Shown: positions 5,361 through 6,344 of the stretch, one piece after another
Layout of the letters: the number at the start of each line of letters is the position of its first letter
How positions within the stretch are numbered: the first letter of the stretch is position 1
Assembly: GCA_003562555.1 (NCBI GenBank)
Contig: PWUO01000268.1
Location: 1-6,344 of the forward strand
Length of the DNA stretch: 6,344 bases
Reading direction: 5' to 3'
Source of the DNA: Dehalococcoidia bacterium
Lineage (GTDB): Bacteria; Chloroflexota; Dehalococcoidia; GIF9; AB-539-J10
Notes under the pieces: model-generated
What the model saw: the letters and a program-made list of their open reading frames with translations, nothing else
Database searches by the model: none
What the model was told of the DNA's origin: nothing
Position numbers and translations under genes: made by a program

Positions 5361-6344
5361 TCACAGCGGGTGGTGGCACGCCACCGAGTGCTCCGGAGAG
5401 ACCTCTCTCCATTCCGGAAACACCTCCCGGCACAACTCGGTGGCATGACTGCATCGAGGGTGAAACGGGCAGCCGGGGGGAGTCTGGGCGGGATTTGCCG
5501 GTTCTCCGGGCAGGATGATGCGTTGTTTCCTGGATTCGCGGTCGGTCGTTGGGACTGCCGAAAGCAGCGCAATCGTATAGGGGTGGGCCGGCCGCGCGTA
5601 CAGTTCTCTTGTCTCGGCTGACTCAACCAGTCGTCCCACGTACATCACGGCCACCCGATTGGAAACATGGCGCACCACGCTCAGATCGTGAGAGATGAAC
5701 AGATACGTGAGGGCGAACTCTGCTTGGAGATCACTTAGCAGATTCAGAATCTGTGCCTGTACTGAAACGTCAAGCGCAGATACCGGCTCATCAGCGACAA
5801 CCAACCGCGGGTTTGTCGCGAGTGCTCTGGCAATGCCTATTCTCTGACGCTGTCCACCGCTGAAGGCTTGAGGGTACCGATTCAGATAGTCTCCCTTCAG
5901 TCCAACAACCTCCAGGAGGTGCCTCACGCGTTCTGTGCGCTCCGCCGGACTTGATATCCGCATAGCGTATAAGGGCTCACCCACGATGTTCAGAATGGTC
6001 ATGCGCGGGTCCAGAGAAGCGTAGGGATCCTGGAAGATGATCTGGAAGCCCCTCCTTTTCACCCTCAGTTGACGTTGCTCAAGGCTTGCGATGTTCGTGG
6101 ACTCCCCGTTCTCATCGCTCAACCAGATCTCTCCGTCAGTAGGGTCCAGTATCCGTACGACACACCGACCAAGAGTCGTCTTGCCGCAACCAGACTCCCC
6201 GACAATCCCCAACGAGGTTCCGGGCGCAACGCCGAAGCTCACGTCGTCGACCGCCTTGACATATCGCTTCTCCCCTAGCCCGAACAAGCTCAACAGCGAC
6301 TGCCCCCGTTGCCGATAATAAGTCCGCACATGCTCCGCTTTGAG
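5361..6344 (-). CDS. Opp/Dpp-type ABC transporter ATP-binding protein (OppF-like), N-terminus cut off
   Basis: This cytoplasmic ATPase would power import by an oligopeptide/nickel/oligosaccharide-class ABC transporter. The frame is open to the window edge and starts LKAEHVRTYYRQRG, which matches the first strand of OppF proteins. A GTG at 6329 is in frame, but the true start probably lies outside. Counting from that GTG, Walker A is GESGCGKT (44-51), the Q-loop is Q100 in IIFQDPYASLDPRM, the signature is SGGQRQRIGIARAL (157-170), Walker B is RLVVADEPVSALD (175-187), and the switch histidine is H214 in FISHDLSVV. All catalytic motifs are intact. The C-terminal oligopeptide-transporter extension holds four cysteines (287, 293, 300, 318) in CPFHPRC and the following residues. 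Opp-family importers in several bacteria carry oligosaccharides, which suits the glycosidase in this cluster. The partner permeases, second ATPase and binding protein would lie to the right of the window. Confidence 0.95.
   Translation of the reverse strand, partial: LKAEHVRTYYRQRGQSLLSLFGLGEKRYVKAVDDVSFGVAPGTSLGIVGESGCGKTTLGRCVVRILDPTDGEIWLSDENGESTNIASLEQRQLRVKRRGFQIIFQDPYASLDPRMTILNIVGEPLYAMRISSPAERTERVRHLLEVVGLKGDYLNRYPQAFSGGQRQRIGIARALATNPRLVVADEPVSALDVSVQAQILNLLSDLQAEFALTYLFISHDLSVVRHVSNRVAVMYVGRLVESAETRELYARPAHPYTIALLSAVPTTDRESRKQRIILPGEPANPAQTPPGCPFHPRCSHATELCREVFPEWREVSPEHSVACHHPL

Noticed and set aside
5347..5454. 36-residue N-terminal extension of the URO-D-like protein
   Set aside because: It would overlap the end of the transporter gene, is glycine/proline-rich and unlike the family, while AGGAGG sits just before ATG 5346.

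Overview
The window looks like bacterial chromosome from a GC-rich organism. It has two blocks that differ in strand, base composition and theme. The lineage cannot be fixed from this sequence. A GC-rich actinobacterial, Chloroflexota, Armatimonadota or similar environmental or gut lineage would fit the composition, the apparently leaderless promoter and the type of sugar-associated genes.

Left block (1-1381, + strand): three small genes. They are the C-terminal end of an unrecognised protein that enters from the left edge, a YbaK/EbsC-type aminoacyl-tRNA deacylase (454-933), and a small protein with one N-terminal membrane segment and a basic soluble tail (1007-1381). Hand counts on sampled 60-base lines give about 63-72% G+C here, except in the membrane-segment codons. 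The deacylase has a recognisable -35/-10 pair whose predicted start point falls on its ATG, which suggests a leaderless transcript.

Right block (1474-6344, - strand, convergent with the left block): a co-directional cluster read from the right edge leftwards. The order is an Opp/Dpp-type ABC transporter ATPase (cut at its N-terminus by the window edge), a uroporphyrinogen-decarboxylase-superfamily protein that is not a true HemE, and a GH116 (DUF608) glycosidase of 878 residues related to bacterial beta-glucosidases and GBA2. The first two genes are 14 bases apart with a perfect AGGAGG between them. The last two are separated by 129 bases that hold a strong imperfect hairpin. Sampled lines here give about 48-63% G+C, lower than the left block.

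The simplest reading of the right block is a glycoside or oligosaccharide uptake and breakdown operon. An Opp-family importer would bring in a beta-linked glycoside, the cytoplasmic GH116 enzyme would remove a beta-linked sugar, and the URO-D-fold protein would carry out an unassigned step, possibly on the aglycone or on a modified sugar. That third role is the most open question here. No rRNA, tRNA, CRISPR array, insertion sequence or phage gene was seen, and no stretch longer than 300 bases lacks a gene.
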